Positions 21,755 through 35,530 are shown, counted from the stretch's first letter. The stretch is DNA of 64,000 nt from Gyrodactylus bullatarudis (GCA_012064415.1 SSNU01000208.1:124001-188000), one strand, 5' to 3'. Notes: a model not told the origin generated them from the sequence alone. Translations and numbers: made by a program.

Positions 21755-22247
21755 TTAGACTTGGACGAAATTTTGCAAAATTACTTAAATCGTCCATCGA
21801 TTTGAAAAAAACTAATCTTCAAGTATTTAAATATAACCCTACCAAATTTCGCTTCAAAATACCTTTCCATGCTTCTGGAATAAGATAAACAAAATTGTGA
21901 AACTTTTTTTAATTTAAAACGTTTTTTTGTTTTGTATTTATAATTCTAACTTGAATTTACATTATTTCTTTGCATAAAGTTGTAAAGATGACTTAAATCC
22001 TATAAAAATAGTTTTTTAATAGCTCAAAACGAAATTTCTGTTATTTTTCACGAATATCACAATTTTGATAGGTCAAAAAGCGTTTTAAATTTAAAAAGTT
22101 TCACAATTTTGTTTATCTTTTTCCAGGAGCATGGAAAGGTATTTTGAAGCGAAATTTGGTGAGATTATATTTGAATACTTTAGAAGATTAGTTTTTTCAT
22201 ATCGATGGGCGATTTAAGTAATTTTGCAGAATTTCGTCCAAGTCTAA
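21755..22247. mobile_element. Long palindromic MITE, family B
   Basis: Begins TTAGACTTGGACGAAATTTT and ends in its complement (ccaagtctaa), with TA on each side (21753-21754 and 22248-22249). The arms of about 190 bp include ccaaatttcgcttcaaaata and its reverse. The internal sequence includes aacgtttttttgttttg. No coding capacity. Confidence 0.5.
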
Positions 22248-23014
22248 TATGTATATTCCATTCTGATAAGAATATTGTTTGTTCTATTAAACTTTGGATG
22301 AAATTTTACCCTAGTGCAAATTGATCAATAAATCTAGGCTATCTCAATTGTTTTTAAACTTCAAGTAAAAATTAATTTTTTCATCAAGGAAATTATAGCA
22401 TATTTCAAATCTCGAGTTAGCAGTGAATTCCTATTTTCCATTGATAACAGAAACCTCTGGCAGAAAATAATTTGCCTATAATACCTATAGTTTCCCTGAA
22501 TGTTATGACTGCAGGCAGAATTATAATTGATGGATCCCGTTGACTTTGTAATTAGATTTTCACGAATACGCAGTGTTAATCCTTGGGTTTTTCCATTCCT
22601 GCCAGCAATATAGGAATCAAGCTTATACTTACAACTATTCACTATTGCCCGAATTAATAATTATATTTATCAATTATTATTATTATTATTATACAAGAGA
22701 TTTATTCCACATATAAAGGGATGTTATACACAATGGCCGATAACATTACTTCTAGTTATCTATGGTTAATTATAATTAATGCAAGTTATTCAGGTAGCTT
22801 AACCTTACTCCAAGTCAGGATAAATAACAGATAACCACTGCTAGTCTATAGACAGTAATAATAAAGCATTTTAATAATATGGAATTAATTAATTCTTTCG
22901 AGAAACATTTACTACGAATCATCCAAAGAGAGGCTTAAAAATTATGCACGGCAATTCCTATTCTAAAAATCTATTTGCATCTAAGGGGAGGAGTAAGACT
23001 TGGTGGTTACAAAA
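22248..23014. other. Non-coding DNA
   Basis: Nothing recognised except a short (ATT)n run at about 22673-22690. Confidence 0.5.
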
Positions 23015-23648
23015 ATCTCATTTTTTCATTAAGGTATCGAAGTTTTTGAAAGATTTTTTGGTAACCGATTCATAATGTACACTTTTACTGATTTTAGAAA
23101 AAAATATTTGTAAAATTTTAGAGATATTTTTCAATTTTTTTAAACTTTGAGTTGAAATTTTTTGTTGATTTCAAAGTCTCAAAAGAATCAAACGTTATTT
23201 TTCAGGATCATCATTAGACAAAAAATAATAATTACTCTCATTCATTATTTTGAAAAAACTCGTCATTTTGAAATGATCTAATTTCCGAGCAGTAAAAATG
23301 ATCGAAAAATATGAAGTAGACATTCACACGTAAATGGTATGTTTTTTCAAAAAAATGAATAAGAGTAATTATTTTCTTTGTCTAATGATGATCCTGAAAA
23401 ATAGCATTTGATTCCTCTCAGACCCTGAAATAAACTAAAATTTTCAACTCCAAGTTTAAAATAATTTTAAAAACGCGCCTTCTCGAATTTTAAAATTTTC
23501 CAGAAAAACTTTTTTTTTAATTTTTTTTCTAAAATCAGTAAAAGTGTACATTATGAATCTGTTACCAAAGAATCTTTCAAAAAATTCGAAACCTTGATGA
23601 AAAAAGAGATTATTGTAAAAATCATGAATTCCCAAATTCATCGAGAAT
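23015..23648. mobile_element. Long palindromic MITE, family A-related
   Basis: Two inverted arms, about 23020-23260 and 23345-23640. Matching blocks include ttttggtaaccgattcataa with its complement near 23555, and tttcaggatcatcattagac with its complement near 23385. The right end reads aaaaatcatgaattcccaaa, as in family A. A second copy of this subfamily lies at 52215-52737. Confidence 0.5.
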
Positions 23649-26600
23649 AGCTGGAGATTTCTCTATTTCTGTATATCAAGGTATTAAAGGGACAGATGAA
23701 TATTTTATAATACAGTTTGACGAGAACCCCAATGATTTATGTCATCTTGCCTTTACAGATTAACAAGATGTCCCATTTCGTGGATTTAACCATGAGAAGT
23801 TTTTTTTGTTAGAAAAAAAATCTTATATTGAATTGAAAATAGAAATAAAATACAATAAATAAAATGGATAGATTGATCTGTACAATTATAAAAAGATAAA
23901 ATGTCAAGTCATAAATAAGCTAAATGCTCTCGAGTTGTAAATATTTGAGCAAATAGGAAAGCCTGGGACTAGAGTCTGCAAGAAATTCGAAAATCATCTG
24001 GTTAATGAAGATAGGAATAAAGCAAAGACTTAGAGTAATCGATTTTAAGCCTGATGTGAGACATGATCAATTTAAGATTGGTCAAGTCACAATCAGATAA
24101 TTCATATTTTGTAAAAATTAAATTATAAAAAGATAATAGGTAATTCGGTTCATATTTAGAATTTCTCAGATAATAATTATTATTAGAGAGAGAGAGTAAG
24201 ACTCTGTGAATTTTTTGACTAAAGAAGCAAAGCGCCGGACCCAGAGGGGGTTAAGGCCAGAGTACAAAATTTTAGTGCGTTGTACGAGTCAATTATTATT
24301 GTTTTATGATACCCCGAATTTGTTCTTCTTTTAAAACAGATTTCATACCATACCAAAAAATATAGATTGAATGAATAGTATATTTTGGATAAATTGAATA
24401 TAAACTTTAAGAAGGAAAATGTGAAAGGAAGAAACTAGATTTATTCTATTTCTTGAAAGGAGAAACGTTGGGAAAACTTTCCTTCCTTTGAATATATACA
24501 CAAATGAGAGAGATATCCAAGACGACTTTTGAAAAAAAGGATATTCACTCTAGGGTGTGGAGAGAAAAACTTTCTTCAACGTCACTTTTTGTGTGCATAA
24601 AAATAAATTAATAAAAACTTTAGTTTACGATAGTTTAGCGCATTCAAATGCGTAATAAATGTTCAATTAAGGTGACAGAATTTCTAATGATTTCAGAATC
24701 ATAGTTTATTCGAACCCAACAGAATCAAAGGAGCACTAAGTATGTCAAATTTCAACGTTAAAGCTGAAACATTTTATCCATTCCAAAGGTTTATAGTAAT
24801 TCGATACTGACATATATCGGACCATAATTTGAAGAATTCGAATTTGGCCATAATGGCTGAAGAAATAGGTGAACTTCTTAATTTTGAATTATTTTCATTC
24901 ATTTTAGAGAATTGAGTCTTTTGTAAATTCTCAACCGTGTTAACCTAGATTTTTATTGAAAATTGATAAAGTCATATATTTCAGAATCAAATTCATTTAC
25001 TATAGAACTGTTTCCAGAGTTAATTAACAAGATATAAATTTACACTTGATTGCTTTTTTGACGGAAGAAAGCTACCACCATCGTTCATACACCGGAGTCA
25101 ATATGCATTAATTGAAGTTGTTAAGGTCAACTGACTGTACACAAGAAAAATTTATTGAAGAATAAAATTAATTTTTCAATTCACACTATGAATAATAAAC
25201 AAGTTTTGATATAATAGTGATATAATAATTCAGATCTGGATAAGGGAGGGGGGGGGGTTACTTTAAGAAAGGATACATCCCTAGAATAAAGGGGATGTTT
25301 TCTTATGTAGGAGTAATCTAAATTTAGACAATATTCAAAATAGTATTTTTATTTTATTATAGCAAAACAAGGAGAATACATCTAGAAACTGTATTCCTAT
25401 ATTAAGGATAGAAATCTTGATAAATATGTATATGAAACTTTCGTTAGAATATTTGAATGTCACATGATGTGGATAAACATCCATCATGAATAACACTCTT
25501 TCGGTTAAGTCAAAAAACTAGAACAGGGAATGGAATCTAGTCTGGGAGCTTTGGATGAGTCACAGGTTGGATAGAACAACCCTAATTAATCTGTATGTTC
25601 ATGAGGTTCACTTCTATAGACAAGCTGATGTCAGTGGGAATTAGCCGATAGTCGACATTATAATAAAGCCTAGATGTATCTTAAATTACCGAAATACAAC
25701 TGAGAAAGACAGTTATAATACAGTATTCATTTATTGTTTTAATCTTTCATTGATCATACATTGTCTCATGTAAGGCTTCAAATTGATAAGAACCAGTTAT
25801 GGACAAATTTTCCAACTCGGACGATAAGAAATGGGTTTTTTCATCACTTCTTGAGTCAAGACTCAAGTGACCTCCAACATTGTAAACGTCTTCCCATGAA
25901 CATCCCACAAAGATCAAGCGAGAACTTGTACCGTAGTTTCCCCCTCCTCGTATTTTACTCACTTATAAACCAAACCCTTAATCTCATAGCTGTTGCTGGT
26001 TTTCCATTGGGCTTTGGAGTAATTTTCAACTTCTCTTTTGTTACGAAATTTCTTATAAAACTATTATAGCATTCGAGTGATTTCCTAATCAAAGCATTGT
26101 GTGTGATTGGAACAGTGTGCCAGACTCTCTATGATGGCGATACAATGGGATTGCAAGTCTTTATGTGGGAATTTGATTGGAGATTTAATTAATTTTTAGC
26201 AAATAAAATAAACACTTTAATAAAATTGGCGCCAAAATATAGAGTCCTCAGTTTAAATCATTCGTTAGTAAGGTTATGTTGATGTGCACTTAGGATCTCT
26301 GTGTTTATCTGAAAAAAACGAATTGTATTCTTATCAAATCGGATTCTTCCCCCAGTGAATAATCGAATGGGTAAGGCAGAAAATCTTTTGTTCTCTTGAA
26401 ATTGGTTACTGCATTCTTTCTTTATCAACAATATTTATAAACCCTTTTGAGATTAGTTTGGTAAACCAATGGAATGCAACTGATTAAAACATATCTTCTC
26501 CATGTCGTAACCAGTAGGTTTTTAGAATTCATGATTGAAAAAGTTAACCTGGTTTAAAAATCAGTACTTGGGAGTAGTCTTGAATAAAAATACAAGATTG

Positions 26601-28304
26601 TAACCATAATTACCCCCTGGAATACGTAAATGTACAGCTCTGTGAATCGTTGAACTCGAGCTATACAAAATCAAAGAAAGTTTAAAAGTTTTTTTCTGAA
26701 AACCTATTTCTCTAAGTCATAGATAAACAGCTAACTTAACAAGGGTTAAAGTTCTGATCAGATTAAATGTCTTTTGCATTCTCCTAGTAGAATGCTCGTA
26801 GTTGCTCTTGTAAACTATGTTCAACTATCGATTTTCCATACACAACTTTTGGGAAATTTTAATGCTTTTCACCATGTTTCCTGTTAAAGTCATAATTTAT
26901 GTACACGAATTTTCATTCGTATGGTAACCCAATGTTTTGTTTTCTTCCTCTGGGTGTTTGTTTTGCAGTTCTGGTTTTACATACACAAGGTCACCTTTTC
27001 CTACTTGCCTGCCTCCTATTCGGAATAAATGGAACAGATTTCTATGCGAAAATGTACAATTTATTTCGAAATACTTTCCAAATGTATTACATTGATTTGG
27101 TAATACTCATGATAAGCTCATACAAATTCGTGAAACTGTTATAATTAGGTAAAAATCATAGATATCCTACATCATGACAATTAGTTTTAATAGGTTTGCA
27201 GCCATATATGGAATGCCTTTTAGATTTGGACTGAAAATACTAAAAAGAAATCTGAAAATGGGTCAGTCCTGGAAACAGTTGTAAATTTGAGTAATATTCA
27301 TTGAGTATGCCCGAAATAAAGGCCTTATTTGTGAGACAATTGGCATCATCTTCTTATTTTTTATAAAGAAATATTGAAGGGGTTTCCAGATTTTGAATTT
27401 CTCATGGGAACTTGACCAATGAAGATAAGAATTTACTACACTATTTTCACTGAAAACTCAATATTCTTCTTCGGATTGTCAGGAAATAAGATCTTAAATG
27501 AAAAGTTTTTTTCAATCTGACTAAAATATGGTCATTTTTAGAATTGTAAAACGATATAAAAGGTTTGAAGCAATAAAATATTGAAATTTAGGATCAAAGT
27601 AAGACGAAGGTTAAGACGATCGTATAAATGATGATGAATAAATTTAATATTGGATTAATTTAAATCTTCAATTAAGATCGATTTTTAAAAATTTTGGACT
27701 TGAAAGTTGATCAACCACATTTTCAAATTCAATACACAAATATAGGATAAATGGTTGAAATTTACAGATGTACTCTTTTTTCCGAAATTTTCATGAAAAC
27801 CCGATCGTGTAAGATAGATTCAATATACAGTGTATAATATACACACATAATCACGGTATCATGATGACAATTGATTCTTTATATTTTCGTTTCACCTTTT
27901 GCTTCGCAAAATAGAAGATATCTAGGACACGTCAACATGAAAATAGCTCTAACAAAATTGCGATGTAATATTATTGATGGAAAGTTATATATTGATCTGA
28001 TTCGTATTGATTTGATGAATAAAATCATAATAAATTCTTGGTTTTATATGAAACAACTGATTATCAGATTATTCTGAACTAGTTCTGGACTTTTCATTCA
28101 CTTTGCTGGCTGATAGCAAAATAGAATCTAATCGAATAAATTCACAGTAGTGGTCGAGTTGTTTTTTCTATGGTGAAAAGATAATTAAACTTTTGGACTA
28201 ATTTTATAGACGGCTTCAAATAGATATTCGTAGTTGTATTCGAATATATGGTATATCCTGTGAAAGAACTCTAGGATTGGTATTATCTGTTGTTCATCTT
28301 CTTA
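23649..28304. other. Non-coding DNA with decayed family A pieces
   Basis: No gene supported. Decayed family A sequence lies at about 27460-27800 (ttcttcggattgtcagg, aggtttgaagcaataaaat). A copy of the 7933-8087 repeat unit lies at about 27305-27370. A G10 homopolymer occurs at about 25248-25257. The open frames at 25747-26069 and 26899-27144 have no domain I recognise. Confidence 0.5.
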
Positions 28305-28628
28305 AAGCTAATTGATCTGAAGTTGTGAATCTATAATTTTTACGTAAACCTCGATTTTTTCATTAAAAAATTCGAAATTTGACTCCCAAACGATAATGAG
28401 CTTATGCATTAGAACAGATCCAGTTGAATTGATTTTCTTGTCTAATTCTGATCTTAAAGAACAACTTTCGGCGCGAAATCGAAATTAAAAAAAAAATTTT
28501 CTTCAAATCATAAAAGTGGGCAGCATGAGTAGGATTCCAGAAAATCTTTAACATGTTCTAATTTTTGATTTTAAAAAATCGAGGTTTTCGTAAAAGTCAT
28601 ATATTCCCAACTTCATATCAATTAGATT
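28305..28628. mobile_element. Family A MITE with intact TA target duplication
   Basis: Begins AAGCTAATTGATCTGAAG and ends ATCAATTAGATT, with TA on both sides (28303-28304 and 28629-28630). It shows arms like those of the 6338 copy, shortened in the centre (324 bp in all). Confidence 0.5.
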
Positions 28629-29258
28629 TACTTAACCAATCCCTATATTCTAGTCTATAACGATATTCTTATCTCTGACATAAAGACTTGTCTAGGTTTT
28701 TAAGTGATTTCGAACTAAGATCACATTCGATTTCGATTACTCTACTCAAAATCAGCTCAAATGTAAAGCAGTTGGTTCGAAAGTAAGGCATTCTCGATGA
28801 AGATGGGAATTTATGATTTTTACAAAAATATCCTTTTTTTCATCAATATTCACATTCATCGAGAATAGTATTTGAATTAATTGATTTTAATGATGTTTTT
28901 TTTGTTTTTTCGTATTGTAGAATGAATAATTCATAAATTTACAAGCCTGGTAACCATGGTGAGCAAGAGAGATGAGTTCAAAAGTTAATCCTACAACTTT
29001 CAAACCAGACTGAATACATCTTCTCACCTCAAACTGTAGTTGGTTGTAAGAATCGATTTTATCAATTCCACTCAAGTTTACTTTAATTTGAAAAAACCAT
29101 TCATCAGGATACTTTCCATTATATCAAAAGACATTGATTGTACAGAGATGTTGGAAATTTTAATTTCTAATTTCATAATGTAGTTTTTTTTGCGATAAGA
29201 ACCTGTTGACTATACTCAGTGAAAGGATTCAAACCAACTATATATATATGTATATATA
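28629..29258. other. Non-coding DNA with a family A fragment
   Basis: A terminal fragment of the 23015-type element lies at about 28800-28875 (gatttttacaaaaatatcc). A (TA)n-rich stretch lies at 29239-29259. Confidence 0.5.
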
Positions 29259-29731
29259 ATAGACTTGGAGGAAACTATGCAAAATTAATTAAATCGCCCA
29301 TCGATATGAAAAAAACTAATCTTAAAGTATTTAAATATAACCCCACCAAATTTCGCTTCAAATTCCTTTCCATGCTACTGGAATAAGATAAACAAAATTG
29401 TGGAACTTTTTTAATTTAAAACCTATCAAAATCGTAATATTCGTGAAAAATAACTTTAATTTCATTTTTTTCAACAATTTTAAAAGGATTTAAGTAATTT
29501 TTACAACTCCATGTAAAGAAATAATGTCAATTCAAGTTAAAATTATAAATATAAAACAATAAAAAGCGTTCTAAATATAAAGATTTTCACAATTTTGTTT
29601 ATCTTATTCCCGAAGCATGGAAAGGAATTTGAAGCGAAATTTGGTGGGGTTATATTTAAATACTTGTAGATTAGTTTTTTTCATATCGATGGGAGATTTA
29701 ATTAATTTTGCATAATTTGGTCCAAGTCTAA
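29259..29731. mobile_element. Long palindromic MITE, family B
   Basis: Starts atagacttggaggaaac and ends gtccaagtctaa. The interior matches 21755-22247, including caaatttcgcttcaaattcc and tttgtttatcttattcccg. About 473 bp, no coding capacity. Confidence 0.5.
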
Positions 29732-29830
29732 CATATAATATACAGGTTTCAACATTGTTTGAGATTGATAGATTGTAGAAGAAGTTTATCGACAATTTTT
29801 GATCGATTTCATTTCAAAACATTCTTTGAT

Positions 29831-29994
29831 TATTTTGGGAATAAGAAAAAAGATTATATTGAAGGCAATATGTACATTTCACAAAGCATCATCAGTGGCA
29901 ATACTTTAAAAATGATATAAGTTAAAAATTCATTGAAGATAATTTACAAATTATGAAAGAAATAGTAAAAGTCAAAGAAAATCAGAATATAATG
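29831..29994 (-). repeat. Left arm of a perfect 164-bp inverted repeat flanking the gap; PLE tail
   Basis: Every base of 29831-29994 is the reverse complement of 30985-31148. It contains the minus-strand PLE tail, with the CTGATGATGCTTTGTGAAA motif and the block around ttctttgacttttactattt. Identity stops abruptly at 29830/31149. Confidence 0.5.
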
Positions 29995-30984
29995 NNNNNN
30001 NNNNNNNNNNNNNNNNNNNNNNNNNNNNNNNNNNNNNNNNNNNNNNNNNNNNNNNNNNNNNNNNNNNNNNNNNNNNNNNNNNNNNNNNNNNNNNNNNNNN
30101 NNNNNNNNNNNNNNNNNNNNNNNNNNNNNNNNNNNNNNNNNNNNNNNNNNNNNNNNNNNNNNNNNNNNNNNNNNNNNNNNNNNNNNNNNNNNNNNNNNNN
30201 NNNNNNNNNNNNNNNNNNNNNNNNNNNNNNNNNNNNNNNNNNNNNNNNNNNNNNNNNNNNNNNNNNNNNNNNNNNNNNNNNNNNNNNNNNNNNNNNNNNN
30301 NNNNNNNNNNNNNNNNNNNNNNNNNNNNNNNNNNNNNNNNNNNNNNNNNNNNNNNNNNNNNNNNNNNNNNNNNNNNNNNNNNNNNNNNNNNNNNNNNNNN
30401 NNNNNNNNNNNNNNNNNNNNNNNNNNNNNNNNNNNNNNNNNNNNNNNNNNNNNNNNNNNNNNNNNNNNNNNNNNNNNNNNNNNNNNNNNNNNNNNNNNNN
30501 NNNNNNNNNNNNNNNNNNNNNNNNNNNNNNNNNNNNNNNNNNNNNNNNNNNNNNNNNNNNNNNNNNNNNNNNNNNNNNNNNNNNNNNNNNNNNNNNNNNN
30601 NNNNNNNNNNNNNNNNNNNNNNNNNNNNNNNNNNNNNNNNNNNNNNNNNNNNNNNNNNNNNNNNNNNNNNNNNNNNNNNNNNNNNNNNNNNNNNNNNNNN
30701 NNNNNNNNNNNNNNNNNNNNNNNNNNNNNNNNNNNNNNNNNNNNNNNNNNNNNNNNNNNNNNNNNNNNNNNNNNNNNNNNNNNNNNNNNNNNNNNNNNNN
30801 NNNNNNNNNNNNNNNNNNNNNNNNNNNNNNNNNNNNNNNNNNNNNNNNNNNNNNNNNNNNNNNNNNNNNNNNNNNNNNNNNNNNNNNNNNNNNNNNNNNN
30901 NNNNNNNNNNNNNNNNNNNNNNNNNNNNNNNNNNNNNNNNNNNNNNNNNNNNNNNNNNNNNNNNNNNNNNNNNNNNNNNNNNNN
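29995..30984. other. Assembly gap, 990 N
   Basis: 990 undetermined bases. Open frames reported through it are artefacts. Both edges are the same PLE tail sequence reading outward, so the hidden sequence is probably PLE-derived or palindromic. Confidence 0.5.
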
Positions 30985-31148
30985 CATTATATTCTGATTT
31001 TCTTTGACTTTTACTATTTCTTTCATAATTTGTAAATTATCTTCAATGAATTTTTAACTTATATCATTTTTAAAGTATTGCCACTGATGATGCTTTGTGA
31101 AATGTACATATTGCCTTCAATATAATCTTTTTTCTTATTCCCAAAATA
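30985..31148 (+). repeat. Right arm of the 164-bp inverted repeat; PLE tail
   Basis: Perfect reverse complement of 29831-29994. PLE-like sequence continues beyond it (tatgattctaagaggatttt, about 31147-31210), similar to 60830, so the right copy is the longer one. Confidence 0.5.
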
Positions 31149-31284
31149 TGATTCTAAGAGGATTTTCGGACGTATTTGAAAATTTACGTGAATATTTCAG
31201 TCAGAAAAATTCTTTGATTAGGTATAGTTATGTCTTCCTACTGTAAAGGTCAAGTATTCAGAGACTATCACGTCTGGTAATTCA

Positions 31285-31895
31285 AAATTTCCGAAAAAAA
31301 ATTCAATCTGACCAAAATAAGGCCGTTTTTCGAATTTCGATAATGCACCAAATTTCCATTTTTTTCAACTTTTGAACACAAAATTTTTATCGATTTCGAT
31401 GATTCGAAGCAGTTAAGCGATGATATTTGAGATCAACATTAGACGAAGAATTCGAATTAGGCCATAGAGATAGCGAAGATCTTACTGTTTCCGAGAAAAA
31501 GTAAAACTTCCAGATTTAGGATAATTTGCCTAAGTGATAATCAAAAAATTCGCATTTCGCACAGTAATGACGAATTTCAGTGAACTTCTGCAGGTGAATT
31601 CGAATTCTTCGTTCAATGTTGATCCCATATATCATCACAAAACTGCTTAGAATCATTGAAATCAATAAAAAATTTGAACTGAAGTTGAAAAAGTGGAAAT
31701 TTGGTGCATTTTCGAAATTCGAAAAACGGCCTAATTTTGGTCAGATTGAATTTTTTGGGGAATTTTTTCGAATAACCTCATCTTGTTAGCTCATTCTGTT
31801 TTAGAATTCAAAAAAATATTTTTTCTGTGAATCCGGAGAAAAATTTCGAGTTTTTTGTAAAAATATTAAATTCTCATCTTCATATCAATTAGGTT
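31285..31895. mobile_element. Long palindromic MITE, family A
   Basis: Arms about 31287-31467 and 31588-31775 are complementary (ttcaatctgaccaaaataag against ttttggtcagattgaatttt). The right end ATCAATTAGGTT is followed by TA (31896-31897). The left terminus is truncated. Confidence 0.5.
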
Positions 31896-34889
31896 TATAT
31901 ACGTCCAACCTCATATTTACAAGAATAATAAAATAAATTCAAACAAGCAAAATATCAGAAAACCAAAACAATACAATTGAAGAAGGGTTACCAATATTGT
32001 CCGAGGTAAAATAGGGTTTCAATAAAGGTTTTGATGAGTCAATCAATGATGACTAAATGAGTAGCACAGTATAAATAAGATTGGTTTTCATAGAGTCGGT
32101 CCCTTCCCATCCGGGAATCATCACATCCATACAGTTTAAACCCTGTCAGCTAAAGAGTTAAAGCCAGTCACTGACTCCAACCGAGTCTTATTGTATCCAT
32201 TCAACGAGCTCAATTCAGAGCTTAATTAATCGATAATGAATTTCATTTTAAAACCAAAGAAAAATAAAAAAGAAGAAAGAATACTTTCTCTTCTTACTCA
32301 AGTGTCCTCTTCTCTCTACTACCCCTTTTTTCTTGTTTAATAGGCTATAATCAGATAGAGAGGGGGGGCTATGTGTAGATATTCCAACTACTGTATTACT
32401 TTTACTCTGTGTTGTGTAACATTGAGTATTTAGTGAAAGAGAAAATATACAATACACACTAAAAAATATATATCTTCACGTCTTATATACTCTCAGTGAA
32501 AGAACAAACAGATGGTTATCTTTATTGACCTGTTTTGATTCAAGACACAATGACACACTGATGAAAGAGAAAGAGACCCAAAGTGTAAATATTTTGTACT
32601 CTGCCAAAATCCAATGAATCCTCCTCCGTCCAATATGAATGCAGTATTGAGAGGCCTCCTTGTTTGGCTTATTTACTCACCAAATTGAAGCATTGCATAA
32701 GAGAAAATAAATGAATCAATAAAAATCGGAAGCAAACTTGAGAAAAGAAGACCCAGTTGTGTACTCTTTTAGGTTTTTAAGTTTTTCCCATATTTGAAGC
32801 GATTAACCCTTCATGTCCCAAATTATTTTTTTTCATCACACAAATAATTACGCTGATTCTGAATCTGAATTTCTTTTTGTAAGCCGACTTTATCATTTCA
32901 AAGATAATAGAGGTTAAAATTGGCCCTTTTTAGATCTAAAACCAATTATCTTCTAAACTATAAGAGATATCGAGCAGGCGATTGTATATATTTGAAATCT
33001 ACGACTATTGTTTTACGATGAAGAGTTATTTCATTTTTTTCTAAGACCTCAGCAAATAGGTTTTCAAAAAAACGTTTTAAATATTTTTCAACATTTTCAA
33101 AAAATCACCCTTCCTCAAGTAACTATGATGTGCATCGGTAAAAAGCAATCTTTATGAATTATACATATTTTTGTAGCTTAATAAATTTCCTTTCTAATGA
33201 GGGGTGGAAAATTATTTCAAGTATCTGGTGAAACAATGGAACATGAAGGGCTAAATACTAAAATTGTCAAATTGCTATCTTCTGTAATAAGATGACGTTT
33301 ATTATGTTTTATATTGAAAATTTTAACTTGAATTCATGTTATTTCCTCCAACATGATTGCATAAATGACTTGGATTTTATTCTTGACTTATTACGAATGA
33401 AATTTCTCTTATTTTTCAGGATCGGTTTAAAAAACGTTTTTAATTTTAAAGATTTTTTACTAAATTACATGTTTATCTTAACACAGAAGTATAAAATGAT
33501 ATTTTGGGGCCAAAAATTCGTAGACAAAATATTGGAACACGCCATTTTTGGTCATTCAATAATGGCTTATTTTTCCTCCAATTTCTTCTATCACTTTGGA
33601 ATTCCCAAATAGCATAGATTCGTTTTAATTCATCTCCTTATTTAATTTCATTTAATAATCGATTCACAAAAGATCTGGTCAAGCTCTGAGTGTCCAGAGT
33701 GAAAATCAATTCAATGATAGAAAAGAAAAATCAAAGTTCACAGCCTTTGACCAACGTTTTTTAACGAAATCATAAAAAAATCTCTTGAAATTTATAATTT
33801 ACATTGTTTTATTTGAGCGTTGCTTGTCTGATTGCTATTTCTATTCTTCTAGGCACGTTATCTCCTTACTTTGTAATGAACCTGTCAATTATCTTTAATC
33901 GTGTGTCTATTTCGACTTCAGAAGGGCTCTAATTTTCCAAATATAAAAGAGAGGCTACATCCAGCCAAGATAGGACATAAGGATAATGTTTCTTCTGGTT
34001 TGTTCGAGAATGTTCCAGAATAATTCTACTCTCACCTGATTGGTTGAAATCGAATCGAAAGAAGAAATTAAGATTTCATTCAATAGTATTCTCACTACAC
34101 TTCCCCCATTGATTCTACTTGTTCATACAGCGAGAATTAATCAAATCTATTACTCTTACTTAGAAGTAGCGAATAAACGAGTAAAGCTATGCTATAGTCG
34201 GATCAATTTGTTAATTTTTTTTATTTATTCAAATCTATTTATTTAGATAAAATCATTTGCATCAAGTCTAGAGTTTATTCTGAATGACTGCTAAATAATC
34301 CGGTTATTAACCACACATAAAATGGTCATTTTCATTGCAAACTTGTCTCTTTGAATTAATAAACACCAATGATATAATACATTGCTCTCTTTAATTGATT
34401 AAAAAGAAATAAAAACAACTCTAAATCGGTTCTTGGACTTGTCTTTCCATGTGTTGATTGAATCTGATAAACAATTCCCTTTTTTTCATGGTGTGGGGGG
34501 AAAGAGGGAGCACAATAAACAATCTGGTTTATTTGAAATTCTAAAAAGGCACAATTACGTTGGATGAGGATGAATTACAGTAAAATGCCTGAAAAAAGTG
34601 TTACATTAAAGAAATGTAACAAGGTTAAGAAAGTAAATAAAGATTTAAACAACTCATCTTTTAAAGTTTAACCCTTTAAAGACACATACCACTTAAGCAA
34701 TTAATCATTATGCATCTTCGTTTACCACTCCCATTCGATAGGGAATCTGTTAATCTCCTGGTATAGAATAGATCTTGACTCTATCATTCGTCAAACAAGG
34801 GCTATGTTTGTTTAAAACGTTGTTTTGAATATCTATTCCTCAAGATCATAGATAACTATTAACGAGTAATCATAATCATAATTGATCAA
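31896..34889. other. Non-coding DNA with repeat pieces
   Basis: 32990-33235 carries the inverted copy of the 9399-9720 repeat. 33292-33520 carries family B interior (gttatttcctccaacatgat; cgtttttaattttaaag) and an accidental 106-codon frame. Otherwise nothing is recognised. Confidence 0.5.
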
Positions 34890-35530
34890 CATTATGATAA
34901 TATACAATTGAAAATTGTATTTAAAACCCAAAGATTATTCAGTTTGATTCATAAGGATTTACTAAAGCCTAAAGAAAAGACTCTTTTGATTTACAAATTC
35001 CGATGCGACTTAAAAAAGCCTTAAGAAAATCTTTAATAGGACGTACGATTAGGAAATTGTCAACTAGGTCAAATGATCATCTAAAGAAGGATACAGCGGT
35101 GACAAGACACATTAAACAGGAAAATCATGAGGTTTCGATTTCTAATTTCTTTATTTTGTATAAAAATGCAGGTGATGACAGCACAGATTTGTGGGTGAAG
35201 GAGAAATTCTTCATCAATCACTTTAAACCAAGCCTGTGTGTTCAGAAAAATTACTCTTATAATCTTCAATTACCCTGGCCTATGTGAGCCTTTTTCACTT
35301 TTCTCTTCACTGTTGCTATTTATTGAAGAGTTTTGGTGTTTTTTCAGCTTGCATTTTATTCTTATTTTCTTTGACATTTACTATTTCATTCATGAGTTGT
35401 AAAATATTATCTTCAATGAATTCTTAACTTTTATCATTATTTATGTGTTACTACTGATGAACCATAAAGAAATGTACATTTGGTGAATAAAACTTTTTCT
35501 TCTATAACTACAAATATGATTTTAAGCGGA
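34890..35530 (+). pseudogene. Penelope-like element: GIY-YIG endonuclease end and 3' tail
   Basis: This is the best PLE copy in the window. From about 34912 the frame gives LKIVFKTQRLFSLIHKDLL. The frame at 35003-35287 gives LIGRTIRKLSTRSNDHLKKD, then TAVTRHIKQ, then LWVKEKFFINHFKPSLC and a NLQLPWPM end. This matches the GIY-YIG domain that PLEs carry after the reverse transcriptase: G.T.RKL..R..EH, then the late Glu in VKEKFFI and the conserved KPSLN-type ending. The first motif is damaged (KKALRKSLIG instead of CDCGISYIG, which survives in the 5867 copy). The RT domain is absent. The tail runs past TGA to about 35530 and contains the CTGATGA..GAAATGTACAT motif at 35454. Confidence 0.5.

Noticed and set aside
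29944..31035. Mirror-image 360-codon open frames on both strands
   Set aside because: They consist almost entirely of gap N; the identical ends merely reflect the 164-bp inverted repeat.
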